The notes under the pieces were generated by a model. The model was not told the origin of the DNA. It saw nothing but the letters and a program-made list of their open reading frames with translations, and did not search any database. Made by a program: the position numbers and the translations under genes. From the NCBI GenBank assembly GCA_017622235.1, contig JAGARN010000005.1, positions 1 to 64,000 of the forward strand: a DNA stretch of 64,000 nt, written 5' to 3'. Shown piece by piece: positions 25,982 through 35,145 of this stretch; the stretch's first letter is position 1, and each line of letters starts with the position of its first letter. This DNA is from Spirochaetaceae bacterium (GTDB taxonomy: Bacteria; Spirochaetota; Spirochaetia; Treponematales; Treponemataceae).

Positions 25982-28165
25982 ATGGTTTTCTTGTTTATTT
26001 TAATTTTTCTTGTTGTTTTTCTCCTAGGATTTTCGTTCTATCTGGATAATCATCAACACGTAAAAAACGATGCTCTTGTAAATAGTATTTTGATATTAGT
26101 TACGGGTACTGTTATACAAATTATAGTGATGTTGCAACCCTTCTATGACTCCAACACAAAATTTTGGACCTTGATAGGTAAGGCTAGTACTTTAATGCAC
26201 GCTGTATTTATGGTGTTTGTTTGTATGGCTTATATTCAGTTTCCAAAGTTTAAAAAGAGTGTTTTATTTACCCTTGTGAAGGTTGTTCTCTTTATTGTTG
26301 CCTTTTACCTCTGTTTTTTCAAGATTTCAGAAGTTGCCTTTACCTTTGAACAGGGAATACAGATTACATCTGGTGTAGTAATTGAAGGATACGACTTTAC
26401 TTGGAATAATTTGTTGCAGTATGCCGCTTTGTATGGTTTGCCCTTGATTACTATCTTAGCTATGGTGACCAATGTTTCAAATTATAAAACAAAGTTAAGT
26501 CGCCGTAAGCTTTTAATCAATATCGTTGCCATTATTGCTTTTGAACTAACGCATATGTTATTAACTTTGGCTACAAATTATATGCCACTGTTTTCTGTTT
26601 TGTATCCTGTAGCGTATTTAGTTCTTATTTTTGGATTGTATAAATCAATTACGACAAATATCCTGTTTGACTTTAAATATGTCTTACAGAAAGTTGTACA
26701 GATTGTTTTTGTATACCTCTTGCCTAGTTTAATTTGTGGTGTAGGTGTTGTTTTACTTTCTGGTTTACGTGAAGACTATTTAGCAGTATTTGTTGTTTCT
26801 GTAATTATTCTGGCCATATTGATGGTGTTTTTTTCCTATTGGGCATTCAAAATTATTTCTCAAAAGTCAAATTCTATGGGTGCTAGCTATGAAAAACAGT
26901 TAGAAAAGGATTTAGCCTCCTTAGATTATGACGCTGGAATTGATGAAGTTACTGGCAGATTGGATATGATTTTCTCTACAAATGTTGGGGCAACAGGTAT
27001 TTCTATTCTGATGAACCATGGGGCAAATTTTGAAACAGTATATAGTTCCACAGGTTCAAATATTGAAATACCTACAGATAATCCTCTGTTTGAATCTTTG
27101 CTGAATTTGAATCGATCTATTGTTTTGAAAACTCACATAGAAAATCAATATGCATTGTCTGTTGTTAAAGACAGAATGAATAAATTGTTCAAGGACACAA
27201 AATCAGAAGTATGTATTTTGTTTGTTGAAGGACATCGTTTGCTTGGTATGATGTTACTAAACGAAAAACGTCTTGGAAATATGTATACAGACTATGATTA
27301 TGATGTATTTAAAAAGTTGTATTCATATTTCTTCCTTGTTGGATATTATATGCACAGTGTTGCAAACGAATCGGTAGTTGGTACTGTAAACCGAGAAATC
27401 AAGATGTCGGATCAAATTATTCACTCCATTCAAGAAAATATGGATTTTATTAAAAATCCTAAAGTTGATGCTGGTTATCTAATGGTACCTGCTCATAATA
27501 TTGGTGGTGAGTTTATCGATTTTATTCGACTAACAGATGATAGACACATTTTTGTTCTTGGTGCGATGAGTGGTAAAGGTATTACAGCCAGTATGTCAAT
27601 GGTTATCTTAAAGTCAATTATTAGAACTTTCTTGGCAGAAACTAAAGATTTTAAGGAACTTGTTCAAAAGGTAAATGTTTTCATTCGATTTAATTTGCCT
27701 AGAGGAACATTCTTTGCTGGTGTTTTTGCCTTAATGGATTTTAAGGAAAATGTAATGTATTATATCAACTGTGGCGTTCCTGCTTTGTTCTTGTATACTT
27801 TGGCTTATAACAATGTTATAGAAATTCAGGGTGATGGAAAGGTTCTTGGCTTTGCAAAGAATGTTGAAAAACTTTTAAAAGTTAAGAAAATAAAACTTAG
27901 TCCCGGTGATATTGTATTTGCTTGTACTGAAGGTCTTATTGAGTCTCATTCTTTGCGTGGCGAAATTTTTGGTAAGGACAGGATTCAAAAGTCCGTTGTT
28001 GAAAATATGACGTATCCTGCAGATAAGATTGCTCAGTTTACGTATCAGAATCTGTTAGCCTTTACTTCTAAGGAATTGGAAGCAGATATAACGGTTCTTG
28101 CCTTAAAATATATTGGTAACAAGGCTGTTTCTCAGCCAGTTGAGCCGGCTCAAGTTTCTGAATAG
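25982..28165 (+). CDS. Multi-pass membrane protein with degenerate SpoIIE-type phosphatase domain
   Basis: The 727-residue product has about eight membrane helices in its first 300 residues, a GAF-like region (about 325-460) and a SpoIIE-like C-terminal domain. The phosphatase fold is recognisable but the metal ligands are replaced: GGEF has Glu510 for Asp, LGAMSGKG has Ala528 for Asp, CTEG has Glu650 for Asp, and EADIT has Ala701 for the first of the usual Asp pair. The adjacent upstream paralogue keeps these residues. I infer a pseudophosphatase that senses a signal through its membrane domain and binds or competes for the STAS protein. It starts two bases after the previous gene, with GGGGAG upstream. 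Confidence 0.85.
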   Translation: MVFLFILIFLVVFLLGFSFYLDNHQHVKNDALVNSILILVTGTVIQIIVMLQPFYDSNTKFWTLIGKASTLMHAVFMVFVCMAYIQFPKFKKSVLFTLVKVVLFIVAFYLCFFKISEVAFTFEQGIQITSGVVIEGYDFTWNNLLQYAALYGLPLITILAMVTNVSNYKTKLSRRKLLINIVAIIAFELTHMLLTLATNYMPLFSVLYPVAYLVLIFGLYKSITTNILFDFKYVLQKVVQIVFVYLLPSLICGVGVVLLSGLREDYLAVFVVSVIILAILMVFFSYWAFKIISQKSNSMGASYEKQLEKDLASLDYDAGIDEVTGRLDMIFSTNVGATGISILMNHGANFETVYSSTGSNIEIPTDNPLFESLLNLNRSIVLKTHIENQYALSVVKDRMNKLFKDTKSEVCILFVEGHRLLGMMLLNEKRLGNMYTDYDYDVFKKLYSYFFLVGYYMHSVANESVVGTVNREIKMSDQIIHSIQENMDFIKNPKVDAGYLMVPAHNIGGEFIDFIRLTDDRHIFVLGAMSGKGITASMSMVILKSIIRTFLAETKDFKELVQKVNVFIRFNLPRGTFFAGVFALMDFKENVMYYINCGVPALFLYTLAYNNVIEIQGDGKVLGFAKNVEKLLKVKKIKLSPGDIVFACTEGLIESHSLRGEIFGKDRIQKSVVENMTYPADKIAQFTYQNLLAFTSKELEADITVLALKYIGNKAVSQPVEPAQVSE

Positions 28166-28188
28166 AATAGTTTTTTTGGGAGTTTATT

Positions 28189-28515
28189 ATGGAACAGTTA
28201 AAGATACAAGAAAAAAAGGGTGCGAATTATGCTTTATTGGAACTTGTTGGAAGTATAGACTCTTATAATTTTACAGAGTTTCAACAAAAAGCCTTTTCTT
28301 TAATAAGGTCAACAAATCTTGTATTAGATTTGTCAGAAGTTATTTCAATGGATTCCTCTGGTTTAAGTGTAATTCTTGGTGCATACACTACTGGTGAAGA
28401 TGCTGGAAATACTCTGTATATTATGCGACCTTCTACAGGAGCTCATAAGGCTATTGAATCGACAGGTTTTATTGATACCTTTCACATAATACAGACGGTA
28501 ACCGAGGTTCTTTAA
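28189..28515 (+). CDS. STAS-domain anti-sigma factor antagonist
   Basis: A 108-residue single STAS domain of the SpoIIAA/RsbV type. The phosphorylatable serine region is present as SMDSSGLSVILGA (about residues 48-60), preceded by the LVLDLSEV strand. In known systems the unphosphorylated form binds an anti-sigma kinase or another partner. Here the two SpoIIE-type proteins upstream are likely to control its state. The kinase and the final target are not in the window. The stop codon overlaps the ATG of the next gene (TAATG). Confidence 0.9.
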   Translation: MEQLKIQEKKGANYALLELVGSIDSYNFTEFQQKAFSLIRSTNLVLDLSEVISMDSSGLSVILGAYTTGEDAGNTLYIMRPSTGAHKAIESTGFIDTFHIIQTVTEVL

Positions 28516-29351
28516 TGTTACGGTTTTGTCGTATTTTTTCTCTTTTGTTTTGTGCTATGTGGTTGTGCTCTTGTGCAAAGAGTAGGGAAAGTGTTGTTGC
28601 GGACATTGTTTTAACTCCAGAACCTGTTTTGCAAGAAGTACCAGAGCCAGTTGTTACGCCACAGATGGAAAAACTTCAGCGTGTGTTTAATTCTCTTTCA
28701 AAAAGAACAAAGGATGGTATTGCTAACGGAGATGTACAAGAATTTCTTGGTGATTTAGAAAAGGTTCTTGCTGATGACAAATTCGACCTCTTAACTCTTG
28801 TTGATAAGCAGCATTACCTTTCGCAAGATTATATCCCAGACGATATTGTTGCCTTAACTGCTAACAACTATTACTTATTAAATCGCAATGATCTTTCTCT
28901 TAGAGAACCCGTAGAAAAGGCTTTAAGAACAATGGCAGATGCTGCAAAAAAAGATGGTATTACTCTGCTGGTTAGTTCTACCTTTCGTTCTTTTGATTAT
29001 CAAGCAAATCTATACGCAAGAAATGTTAAACAATTAGGAAAAGAAGTTGCAGATCGAGAAAGTGCACCTCCGGGGGCAAGTCAGCATCAGTTGGGGACTG
29101 CTGTTGATTTTGGTGATATTACAGATAGTTTTGCTTTGACAAAAGAGGGCAAGTGGTTAGCAGAGAATGCTGGGTTATACGGATGGTCTCTTTCTTTTCC
29201 TGATGGATACGAAGATGTTACAGGTTATCGTTGGGAATGTTGGCATTATCGATATATTGGTGTTCCTGCTGTACAATTTCAACAAAAGTGGTTTTCTGAT
29301 GTCCAACAATTTATGATTGAGTTCATTCATGCTTGGAAAAACACAGAATAA
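28515..29351 (+). CDS. VanY-like D-alanyl-D-alanine carboxypeptidase, lipoprotein
   Basis: A periplasmic lipoprotein expected to trim the terminal D-Ala of peptidoglycan stem peptides. The 278 residues start with a lipobox (WLCSC, cysteine about residue 20). The M15B zinc-peptidase domain has STFRSFDYQ, the SQHQLGTAVDF motif (SxHxxGxAxD) and ECWHYRY, which carries the third zinc-binding His. It is translationally coupled to the STAS gene, which ties cell-wall trimming to the partner-switching system; whether the link is functional is an inference. Confidence 0.9.
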   Translation: MLRFCRIFSLLFCAMWLCSCAKSRESVVADIVLTPEPVLQEVPEPVVTPQMEKLQRVFNSLSKRTKDGIANGDVQEFLGDLEKVLADDKFDLLTLVDKQHYLSQDYIPDDIVALTANNYYLLNRNDLSLREPVEKALRTMADAAKKDGITLLVSSTFRSFDYQANLYARNVKQLGKEVADRESAPPGASQHQLGTAVDFGDITDSFALTKEGKWLAENAGLYGWSLSFPDGYEDVTGYRWECWHYRYIGVPAVQFQQKWFSDVQQFMIEFIHAWKNTE

Positions 29352-29375
29352 ACTTGGAATATACGTTTTTATTTA

Positions 29376-30338
29376 TTAAATATCGCTTTCTGAAAGACCA
29401 AATTCTTCGGTAGGATGATGGTCGCCGTGTCCAGCAGGTTCTATATGAACCATAATGTCATAAACGTCAGGAATAGCTTTGCGTACCGCCAACTCAACTT
29501 TTTCTGCAATTTCGTGGGCATCGTGTACAGTCATTGTTGCGTCAACTTCTATATCTAGGTCTATGTCCCAACGACTGGCAATTTTTCGGATTCTAGCTCT
29601 GTGTGGATTTGATACGCCAGGAACAGATTTTATTGCATTAAAAAGAGTTTGATAAAGTTCTTTATCTTGTGTTCCGTCCATAAGTTCTAGATTCATTTGC
29701 AAAAAAATTTCTATTGCGTTTTTTATTACCCATAACCCCATTGCAAAAGCTATAGCAGAATCAAGCCAGAAAGCTTGAAAAATGTTGGCAAAACTTAATC
29801 CTATAAGCACAGTTGTGGAAACAACACTATCGGCTACCATGTTTTTTGCATTTGCTAATACCATGGGACTTTCTGTTTTTTTCCCAAGTTTATATTGAAT
29901 AAGCGAAAGGAAAAGTTTGCCTATAATTGACACAAAAGTAATAATAAGGGTAATAGGTTCAATATTCTTGTTTTCAAAAGAACCTTTTAACAAAGCGATT
30001 ATTTCTTTTCCAGAAGAAGTTACAAGTTCCATTCCTGCATAAAAAATAATAAAAGCAACAACCATTGTTGCAGTGGATTCTGCTCGTCCATGACCCCATG
30101 GATGTTCTTTGTCTGAAGGGGTAGCAATTATTCGGCTTATTGCAACTGTTATGCAAGCAACAGCAACATCTGTTGCAGAATCAATTCCATCTGAAAGTAC
30201 TGCTAGGCTATTTGCGGTTAATCCTACTATTAATTTGGAAATCGCAAGAAGAAGATTACCTACAAGGGCAATCCAACCTGCTAATTTAATTAAATCTTCT
30301 CGATTAGTTTTTTTTTGCAAAGGTGAATTAAAATTCAT
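29376..30338 (-). CDS. Cation diffusion facilitator family transporter
   Basis: A proton-coupled efflux transporter for divalent cations (Zn, Fe, Mn or Co) in the inner membrane. The 320 residues include six predicted membrane helices, the SDGIDSATD and NAKNMVADS metal-site helices (HxxxD/DxxxD type), the HPWGHGRAE loop and a C-terminal cytoplasmic ferredoxin-like domain with DIDLDIEVD, VHDAHEIAE and VHIEP. The C-terminus is histidine-rich (HGDHHP). The ion cannot be decided from sequence. It begins three bases after the GGDEF gene and is probably co-transcribed with it. Confidence 0.94.
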   Translation of the reverse strand: MNFNSPLQKKTNREDLIKLAGWIALVGNLLLAISKLIVGLTANSLAVLSDGIDSATDVAVACITVAISRIIATPSDKEHPWGHGRAESTATMVVAFIIFYAGMELVTSSGKEIIALLKGSFENKNIEPITLIITFVSIIGKLFLSLIQYKLGKKTESPMVLANAKNMVADSVVSTTVLIGLSFANIFQAFWLDSAIAFAMGLWVIKNAIEIFLQMNLELMDGTQDKELYQTLFNAIKSVPGVSNPHRARIRKIASRWDIDLDIEVDATMTVHDAHEIAEKVELAVRKAIPDVYDIMVHIEPAGHGDHHPTEEFGLSESDI

Positions 30339-30341
30339 ATT

Positions 30342-31718
30342 TTATTTTGAATTAGATGACATAAAAGCTAGTGTGTTTTTTGCAAAAGCAAATTGATTTT
30401 TGCCCATTTTTTTTGCTAGATACAACGCTTCATCCGCTTCTTTATAGAGTTCTGGGAGAGTTTCACCTTTTTGCTTGTACAAACTGATTCCTATGCTAAC
30501 AGATAAATTTGCTTCTTTGTAGTTTGAACATGAAGTTTGAACTCTATCTAGAATTATTTTTGCTTTTGCTTCAATTGCTTCTTTTGAGGAAATATTTTTC
30601 ATGAGTACAAAAAACTCATCCCCTCCAAGGCGACCAATGATATCACATTCTCTAAAACATTCTTTAATATCTTTTGCAATCTGAACAAGTATTTTGTCAC
30701 CCTCGGGATGTCCAAAAATGTCGTTTGCTAGCTTAAAATTATCAACATCGATCATCATTAATGCTGCGTGTTGAAAATCCTTATCATCTTTTGCTAAGAA
30801 TTCTTGAACACGTTTTTTTGTTTCTGCACGATTCAACAAATTTGTTAAAGAATCAATGGTAGCATTTTTTATAAGTTTTTTTTCTTTAAGTTTTTTTTCA
30901 TCAATATCTTTAACTATCAAAACAAGACATAGATGCCCATTTTCTGGGTCTGTCATCATAGTTATTTCGTCTCTAACCCAATGGCTATTATTATCCGTCA
31001 TCGTACGGAGATATTGCATTACAATTCGTAATCTTCCTTCTTCTGAAAGGGAGATAAGATAATCCTTAGAAAAATCATTGTAAAAATGATGAGCGTCTTC
31101 TGATGTTTCTGTAATATTCTTTGCAATCTTTAAAAAGTGTTCAACATTGTCAAAATTTGGTACTTCATAATCATGAATTTTCTGCCTTTTTTGGCTAATA
31201 ATACGCCAGTCATTTATATCCAAAAAAATCGCAGTATAGGCATCTTGTGGCAATGTGAACATATATTGTATTTCTTTTTTGAATCTTTGTTGTTCTACAA
31301 TTTTTTTTGTTATGTCTTTAGATGTTCCTAAGATTCCAATGGGATTATTATTTGCATCCCTAAGTATATATTTTGAAGTGGAGCTAAAACGCTGTTTACC
31401 ATTTTTATCTGTTAATGGTTCAACGTAATCAACTAAGTTTTTACCATTTTCAAGTAACTTTTTGTCATCATTTACGTAACGCCTTGCTAATGATTGATCT
31501 TTAAATATTTCAAAATCTGTTTTACCTATAATTTTTTTTGAATCTTTTAAATCCGACATATTTGCAAAAGAATGAGTGCAAGCGACATAAACTGAATTTA
31601 TGTCTTTGACAAAAATCATATAAGGCAATGTTTCAAATAAAACTTGCAATGATGAGAATATTATTTCTGGTTTTGTTTTGTCTATTGCAGAACAAGTCTT
31701 AATCGTGTCTAAATCCAT
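30342..31718 (-). CDS. PAS-domain diguanylate cyclase (GGDEF)
   Basis: A cyclase expected to make c-di-GMP from two GTP. The 458 residues contain an N-terminal PAS domain (FETLPYMIFVKDINSVYVACTH to GILGTSKDITKK), a second PAS-like region and a GGDEF domain. The catalytic GGDEF motif is intact (RLGGDEFFVLM), and the allosteric I-site RECD lies five residues upstream, so product inhibition is expected. No EAL domain and no membrane helix are present. I use the ATG at 31718, which has AGGA close upstream; a TTG at 31760 would add 14 hydrophobic residues. A PilZ protein and a ComFB protein elsewhere in the window are possible receptors. Confidence 0.9.
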   Translation of the reverse strand: MDLDTIKTCSAIDKTKPEIIFSSLQVLFETLPYMIFVKDINSVYVACTHSFANMSDLKDSKKIIGKTDFEIFKDQSLARRYVNDDKKLLENGKNLVDYVEPLTDKNGKQRFSSTSKYILRDANNNPIGILGTSKDITKKIVEQQRFKKEIQYMFTLPQDAYTAIFLDINDWRIISQKRQKIHDYEVPNFDNVEHFLKIAKNITETSEDAHHFYNDFSKDYLISLSEEGRLRIVMQYLRTMTDNNSHWVRDEITMMTDPENGHLCLVLIVKDIDEKKLKEKKLIKNATIDSLTNLLNRAETKKRVQEFLAKDDKDFQHAALMMIDVDNFKLANDIFGHPEGDKILVQIAKDIKECFRECDIIGRLGGDEFFVLMKNISSKEAIEAKAKIILDRVQTSCSNYKEANLSVSIGISLYKQKGETLPELYKEADEALYLAKKMGKNQFAFAKNTLAFMSSNSK

Positions 31719-31804
31719 GATTCCTGAAGTGAGAATAACATAAACAATTAAAAGGTTCAATGCACCTTAATAGTTTTTTTTACAATAAAAACAAAAACAA
31801 ATAT

Positions 31805-31819
31805 ACTTATTGTATAAGT
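31805..31819. promoter_or_regulatory. Palindrome between GGDEF and aconitase genes
   Basis: ACTTAT-TGT-ATAAGT is a perfect 6-bp inverted repeat overlapping the predicted -35 of the aconitase promoter. It could be an operator; chance is not excluded in such AT-rich sequence. Confidence 0.3.
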
Positions 31820-31838
31820 TTGTTAAAAACACTAAAAT
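31810..31838 (+). promoter_or_regulatory. Aconitase promoter, TTGTAT-17-TAAAAT
   Basis: TTGTAT and TAAAAT are 17 bp apart. The leader of about 26 nt ends in AGGAG, six bases before the ATG. Confidence 0.5.
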
Positions 31839-31870
31839 GTCTAATTGTTAATTTTTTTTAGGAGCTAAAC

Positions 31871-33907
31871 ATGGCACTCACATTGGCAGAAAAAATCATT
31901 CAATCCCACATTGTACCGCAAGCCTGTCCGGGGACAACTTTTACTCCGGGCGTTCCTGTGGCTCGTGGTGCGGACATTGCAATTCGCATTGACCAGACAT
32001 TGACACAAGACGCTACAGGGACGATGACATATCTTCAGTTTGAAACAATCGGAATCCCCCGTGTTAAGACAGAGCTTTCAGTTTCATACGTTGACCACAA
32101 CACATTGCAAACGGACTTCCGCAACATGGACGACCACCGTTATTTGCAAAGTGTTGCGGCAAAATACGGCTTGTGGTTTTCCAGAGCCGGAAACGGAATA
32201 TGCCACCAGGTTCATTTGGAACGCTTTGGTAAGCCGGGCAAAACTCTGCTTGGCTCGGATTCCCATACGCCAACTGGTGGCGGAATCGGAATGATTGCCA
32301 TTGGTGCTGGCGGGCTTGACGTTGCCGTCGCAATGGGCGGAGGGGCCTTCCACTTGGCAATGCCTAAAATCTACGGTGTAAAACTAACCGGAAAACTTAA
32401 AAAAGGTGTAGGTGCAAAAGACGTCATATTAGAAGTTCTTCGTCGTGAAACCGTAAAAGGTGGAGTAGGTGCGATCTACGAATATTTTGGAAGCGGTGCA
32501 GAAGGCCTTACGGTTCCCCAGCGTGCTACAATCACAAACATGGGTGCAGAACTTGGTGCAACCTGTAGCCTTTTCCCTTCGGATTCAGCCACAAAGGCGT
32601 TTTTAGAGGCAATGGGTCGTGGGGATTCTTGGCAGGAACTAAAGGCAGACGAAGGTGCTGTTTACGACAAAATCATAGAAATCAATCTTGATGAACTAAA
32701 GCCAATGGCAGCTCAGCCACATTCCCCAGATGCTGTAGCCTCCATAGAAAGTCTTGCAGGTAAACCTGTAACCCAAGTTTGTATTGGTTCTTGCACAAAC
32801 AGTTCCCTTGACGACTTGGCAGCGGTTGCCGCAATCGTAAAAGGCAAACATATCGCTTCCGGTGTGGAGGCAGGAATTGCCCCCGGTAGCCGGACTACAC
32901 TTTTGATGGCAGAAAAAGCAGGAATCCTTGGGGACTTGATTCGTGCAGGCTTCCGCATTTTGGAAAGTGCCTGCGGGCCTTGCATTGGAATGGGCTTTGC
33001 TCCGAATACAGAAGGCGTTTCCTTGCGTACGTTTAACCGCAACTTCAAAGGAAGAAGCGGCACGGCGGACGCAAACGTATATCTTGTTTCTCCAGAAACG
33101 GCTGCCGCAGCTGCGATTACGGGCGTGATTACAGACGCTTCCACATTGGACTACGAAGATGAAACTTATACAACAAACGGAAGAATTACATTGTTGTCTG
33201 GTTCAGACAAACGTCTTTCTGCCTGCGACGTAAAAACAGCCGCCACGGACGACGGAATGTTAATTCCTCCAAAGGACGAAAAGGAAAGTGCCGCAGTAGA
33301 AATCTTGCGTGGACCAAACATCAAGCCGTGTCCTGCTTCTCCTGCTTTCCAAGGTTCATTGAAACTTCCTGTATTGTTGAAGGCCGGGGACAACATTTCA
33401 ACGGACGACATCATGCCGGCAGGAACAAAGGTTCTTCCTTTCCGCTCAAATATCCCGGAAATTTCAAAGTTCACATTTGAAAGAATCGACACGGAATTCT
33501 ATGCACGTGCGGAAAAAACTAATTTTTCTGGTTGCATAGTGGTTGGCGGAGAAAACTACGGGCAGGGTTCTTCTCGTGAACACGCCGCCTTAGGGCCGAT
33601 GTATCTTGGCGTTCGTGCTGTTCTTGTAAAGTCATTCGCAAGGATTCACAAGGCAAACTTGATAAACTACGGGATTATTCCCGTCACTTTTGTAAACCCT
33701 GCTGACTATGACGCAATTTCAATGGGCGACACCGTGGAAATCACGAACATCCAGGAGGCAATGGAAACAGGTTGCGACTTCGTAATCAAAGTTCATGGAG
33801 CAAATGGAGACAAAACAATCTCCGGTGAGAATTCTTTGGCAGAACGCAGCCGTGAAATTTTGCGTGCGGGCGGGCTTGCTGCCTATACACGTGCTGGTGG
33901 ACAGTAA
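31871..33907 (+). CDS. Aconitate hydratase
   Basis: Interconverts citrate and isocitrate using a [4Fe-4S] cluster. The 678 residues match the shorter mitochondrial-like bacterial aconitases. The three cluster cysteines are Cys308 in GSCTNSS and Cys368 and Cys371 in ACGPCIGMG. Substrate-site segments include GSDSHTPTGGGIG and, in the C-terminal swivelling domain, NYGQGSSREHAALGP. The close relatives homoaconitase and isopropylmalate isomerase are usually split or smaller, but a related substrate cannot be fully excluded. The gene is visibly richer in GC and in C/G-ending codons than most of the window. It lies five bases before an HD-domain gene. No citrate synthase or isocitrate dehydrogenase is nearby. 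Confidence 0.92.
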   Translation: MALTLAEKIIQSHIVPQACPGTTFTPGVPVARGADIAIRIDQTLTQDATGTMTYLQFETIGIPRVKTELSVSYVDHNTLQTDFRNMDDHRYLQSVAAKYGLWFSRAGNGICHQVHLERFGKPGKTLLGSDSHTPTGGGIGMIAIGAGGLDVAVAMGGGAFHLAMPKIYGVKLTGKLKKGVGAKDVILEVLRRETVKGGVGAIYEYFGSGAEGLTVPQRATITNMGAELGATCSLFPSDSATKAFLEAMGRGDSWQELKADEGAVYDKIIEINLDELKPMAAQPHSPDAVASIESLAGKPVTQVCIGSCTNSSLDDLAAVAAIVKGKHIASGVEAGIAPGSRTTLLMAEKAGILGDLIRAGFRILESACGPCIGMGFAPNTEGVSLRTFNRNFKGRSGTADANVYLVSPETAAAAAITGVITDASTLDYEDETYTTNGRITLLSGSDKRLSACDVKTAATDDGMLIPPKDEKESAAVEILRGPNIKPCPASPAFQGSLKLPVLLKAGDNISTDDIMPAGTKVLPFRSNIPEISKFTFERIDTEFYARAEKTNFSGCIVVGGENYGQGSSREHAALGPMYLGVRAVLVKSFARIHKANLINYGIIPVTFVNPADYDAISMGDTVEITNIQEAMETGCDFVIKVHGANGDKTISGENSLAERSREILRAGGLAAYTRAGGQ

Positions 33908-33912
33908 GACGA

Positions 33913-35133
33913 ATGCAGTGTAAAGCGATTCGCGACCCTGTGTGGAAACATATTCATATTATTGAGCCTCTAGCTGACGCAATGTTTACTTGTGAATTCG
34001 TTCGCTTGTCAAGAATACGCCAGTTAGGACCTACTGAAATAGTGTATCCCGGTGCTGTTCATACTCGTGCTAGTCATTCTATCGGGGTTTATGGGGTTGC
34101 TCGCCGTTTGTTAGAGGTTTTGGAACAACGTGGAGCAGGTGAGTGGCTCACTAAATCCGGTAAGGTCTCTTGGTATGCCGCCGCTTTGTTCCATGATATT
34201 GGACATTTCCCTTACACCCATTCATTGAAAGAGTTGCCGCTTGCAGAGCATGAAAGCCTTTCAGCGCAAATTGTCCTGAAGGATTCCATAGCTTCTTGTA
34301 TTTCCAAGGCGGGCGGCAGTCCAGAACAAACAGCCGCTATTATTGACAAAGATATTCCTGTAAATGATTCGGAAACTCTGTTTTATCGCCGGCTTCTTTC
34401 TGGTGTTCTTGACCCCGACAAACTGGATTACCTCAACCGTGATGCATATTACTGTGGCGTGCCTTACGGGGTTCAGGATACGGATTTTGTGCTTGAATGT
34501 TTATATCCAGACAAAGAAAAAGGCATCACGATAGATTCAACTGGGATACTTGCTGTGGAAAATCTGCTTTTTTCCAAATATATGATGTATCGTTCAGTTT
34601 ATTGGCACAAGCAGGTTCGCATTGCCACAGCCATGATGAAAAAAACGCTTTATGCTGCTTTGACCAAAGGTTTGGTTGCTCCGGAAGAACTGTATCAACT
34701 GGACGATGAAGGTGTTTTTCGTTTACTGGATACGTTAGAAGAAAAAAAAGACTTTTCGGAAAAACTTTGTGCTAACAGAGTAAGGAATAGACAATTATAT
34801 TCTGTTGTTTGGGAAGGGCTTTTTGATGAAAATAATGCAAAACATTTAGCTCTTGAGGATTTAAATAAACGTACGCAACTTGAAAATCAAATTGCTGAGA
34901 GTCTTGGGATAAGTTCTTGTGATGTAGTTGTTGATATTCCTGAGCGTATCTCTTTTGAAAGCAATTTATGGGTTCAGGATGAAAAAGTTCAATTTACTCA
35001 AAGTTCTACAGTTTTTTCAGCAGAAACTGTAAGTTTATTTACAAAAAACCTTCGTAAGATTAGATGTTTTTGCAAAACGTGTTATAATAATGCGGATAAG
35101 ATAAAAAAGATTGCGTATTTCTTTGAAATATAG
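33913..35133 (+). CDS. HD-domain phosphohydrolase, SAMHD1/YdhJ-like
   Basis: A metal-dependent phosphohydrolase, possibly acting on (d)NTPs. The 406 residues have the HD superfamily signature: His in RASHSIGV (about 56), HD in FHDIGHFPYTHSL (about 95-105) and a later Asp in LDPDKLDYLNRDAYYCG, the typical arrangement of SAMHD1-like proteins. The substrate is not known. The gene follows aconitase by five bases with no strong ribosome-binding site (GGACAG is the nearest candidate), so it is probably translated from the same mRNA. The first two thirds resemble aconitase in codon use; the last part is more AT-rich. Its 3' end contains the -35 box of the next gene. Confidence 0.88.
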   Translation: MQCKAIRDPVWKHIHIIEPLADAMFTCEFVRLSRIRQLGPTEIVYPGAVHTRASHSIGVYGVARRLLEVLEQRGAGEWLTKSGKVSWYAAALFHDIGHFPYTHSLKELPLAEHESLSAQIVLKDSIASCISKAGGSPEQTAAIIDKDIPVNDSETLFYRRLLSGVLDPDKLDYLNRDAYYCGVPYGVQDTDFVLECLYPDKEKGITIDSTGILAVENLLFSKYMMYRSVYWHKQVRIATAMMKKTLYAALTKGLVAPEELYQLDDEGVFRLLDTLEEKKDFSEKLCANRVRNRQLYSVVWEGLFDENNAKHLALEDLNKRTQLENQIAESLGISSCDVVVDIPERISFESNLWVQDEKVQFTQSSTVFSAETVSLFTKNLRKIRCFCKTCYNNADKIKKIAYFFEI

Positions 35134-35139
35134 TATAAT
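35111..35139 (+). promoter_or_regulatory. Promoter of the ComFB-like gene, TTGCGT-17-TATAAT
   Basis: TTGCGT and a perfect TATAAT have 17 bp spacing, and the -10 ends 6 nt before the ATG at 35146 with no Shine-Dalgarno. A leaderless mRNA is predicted. Confidence 0.65.
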
Positions 35140-35145
35140 TCCTTT

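Noticed and set aside
32064..33492. Minus-strand ORFs inside aconitase
   Set aside because: They are open because of the GC-richer codon usage of the real gene; no motif or start signal is visible.
33913..34600. HD gene as a dGTPase (Dgt)
   Set aside because: The HD signature fits, but the layout is SAMHD1/YdhJ-like and substrate residues cannot be judged by eye, so I named only the superfamily.
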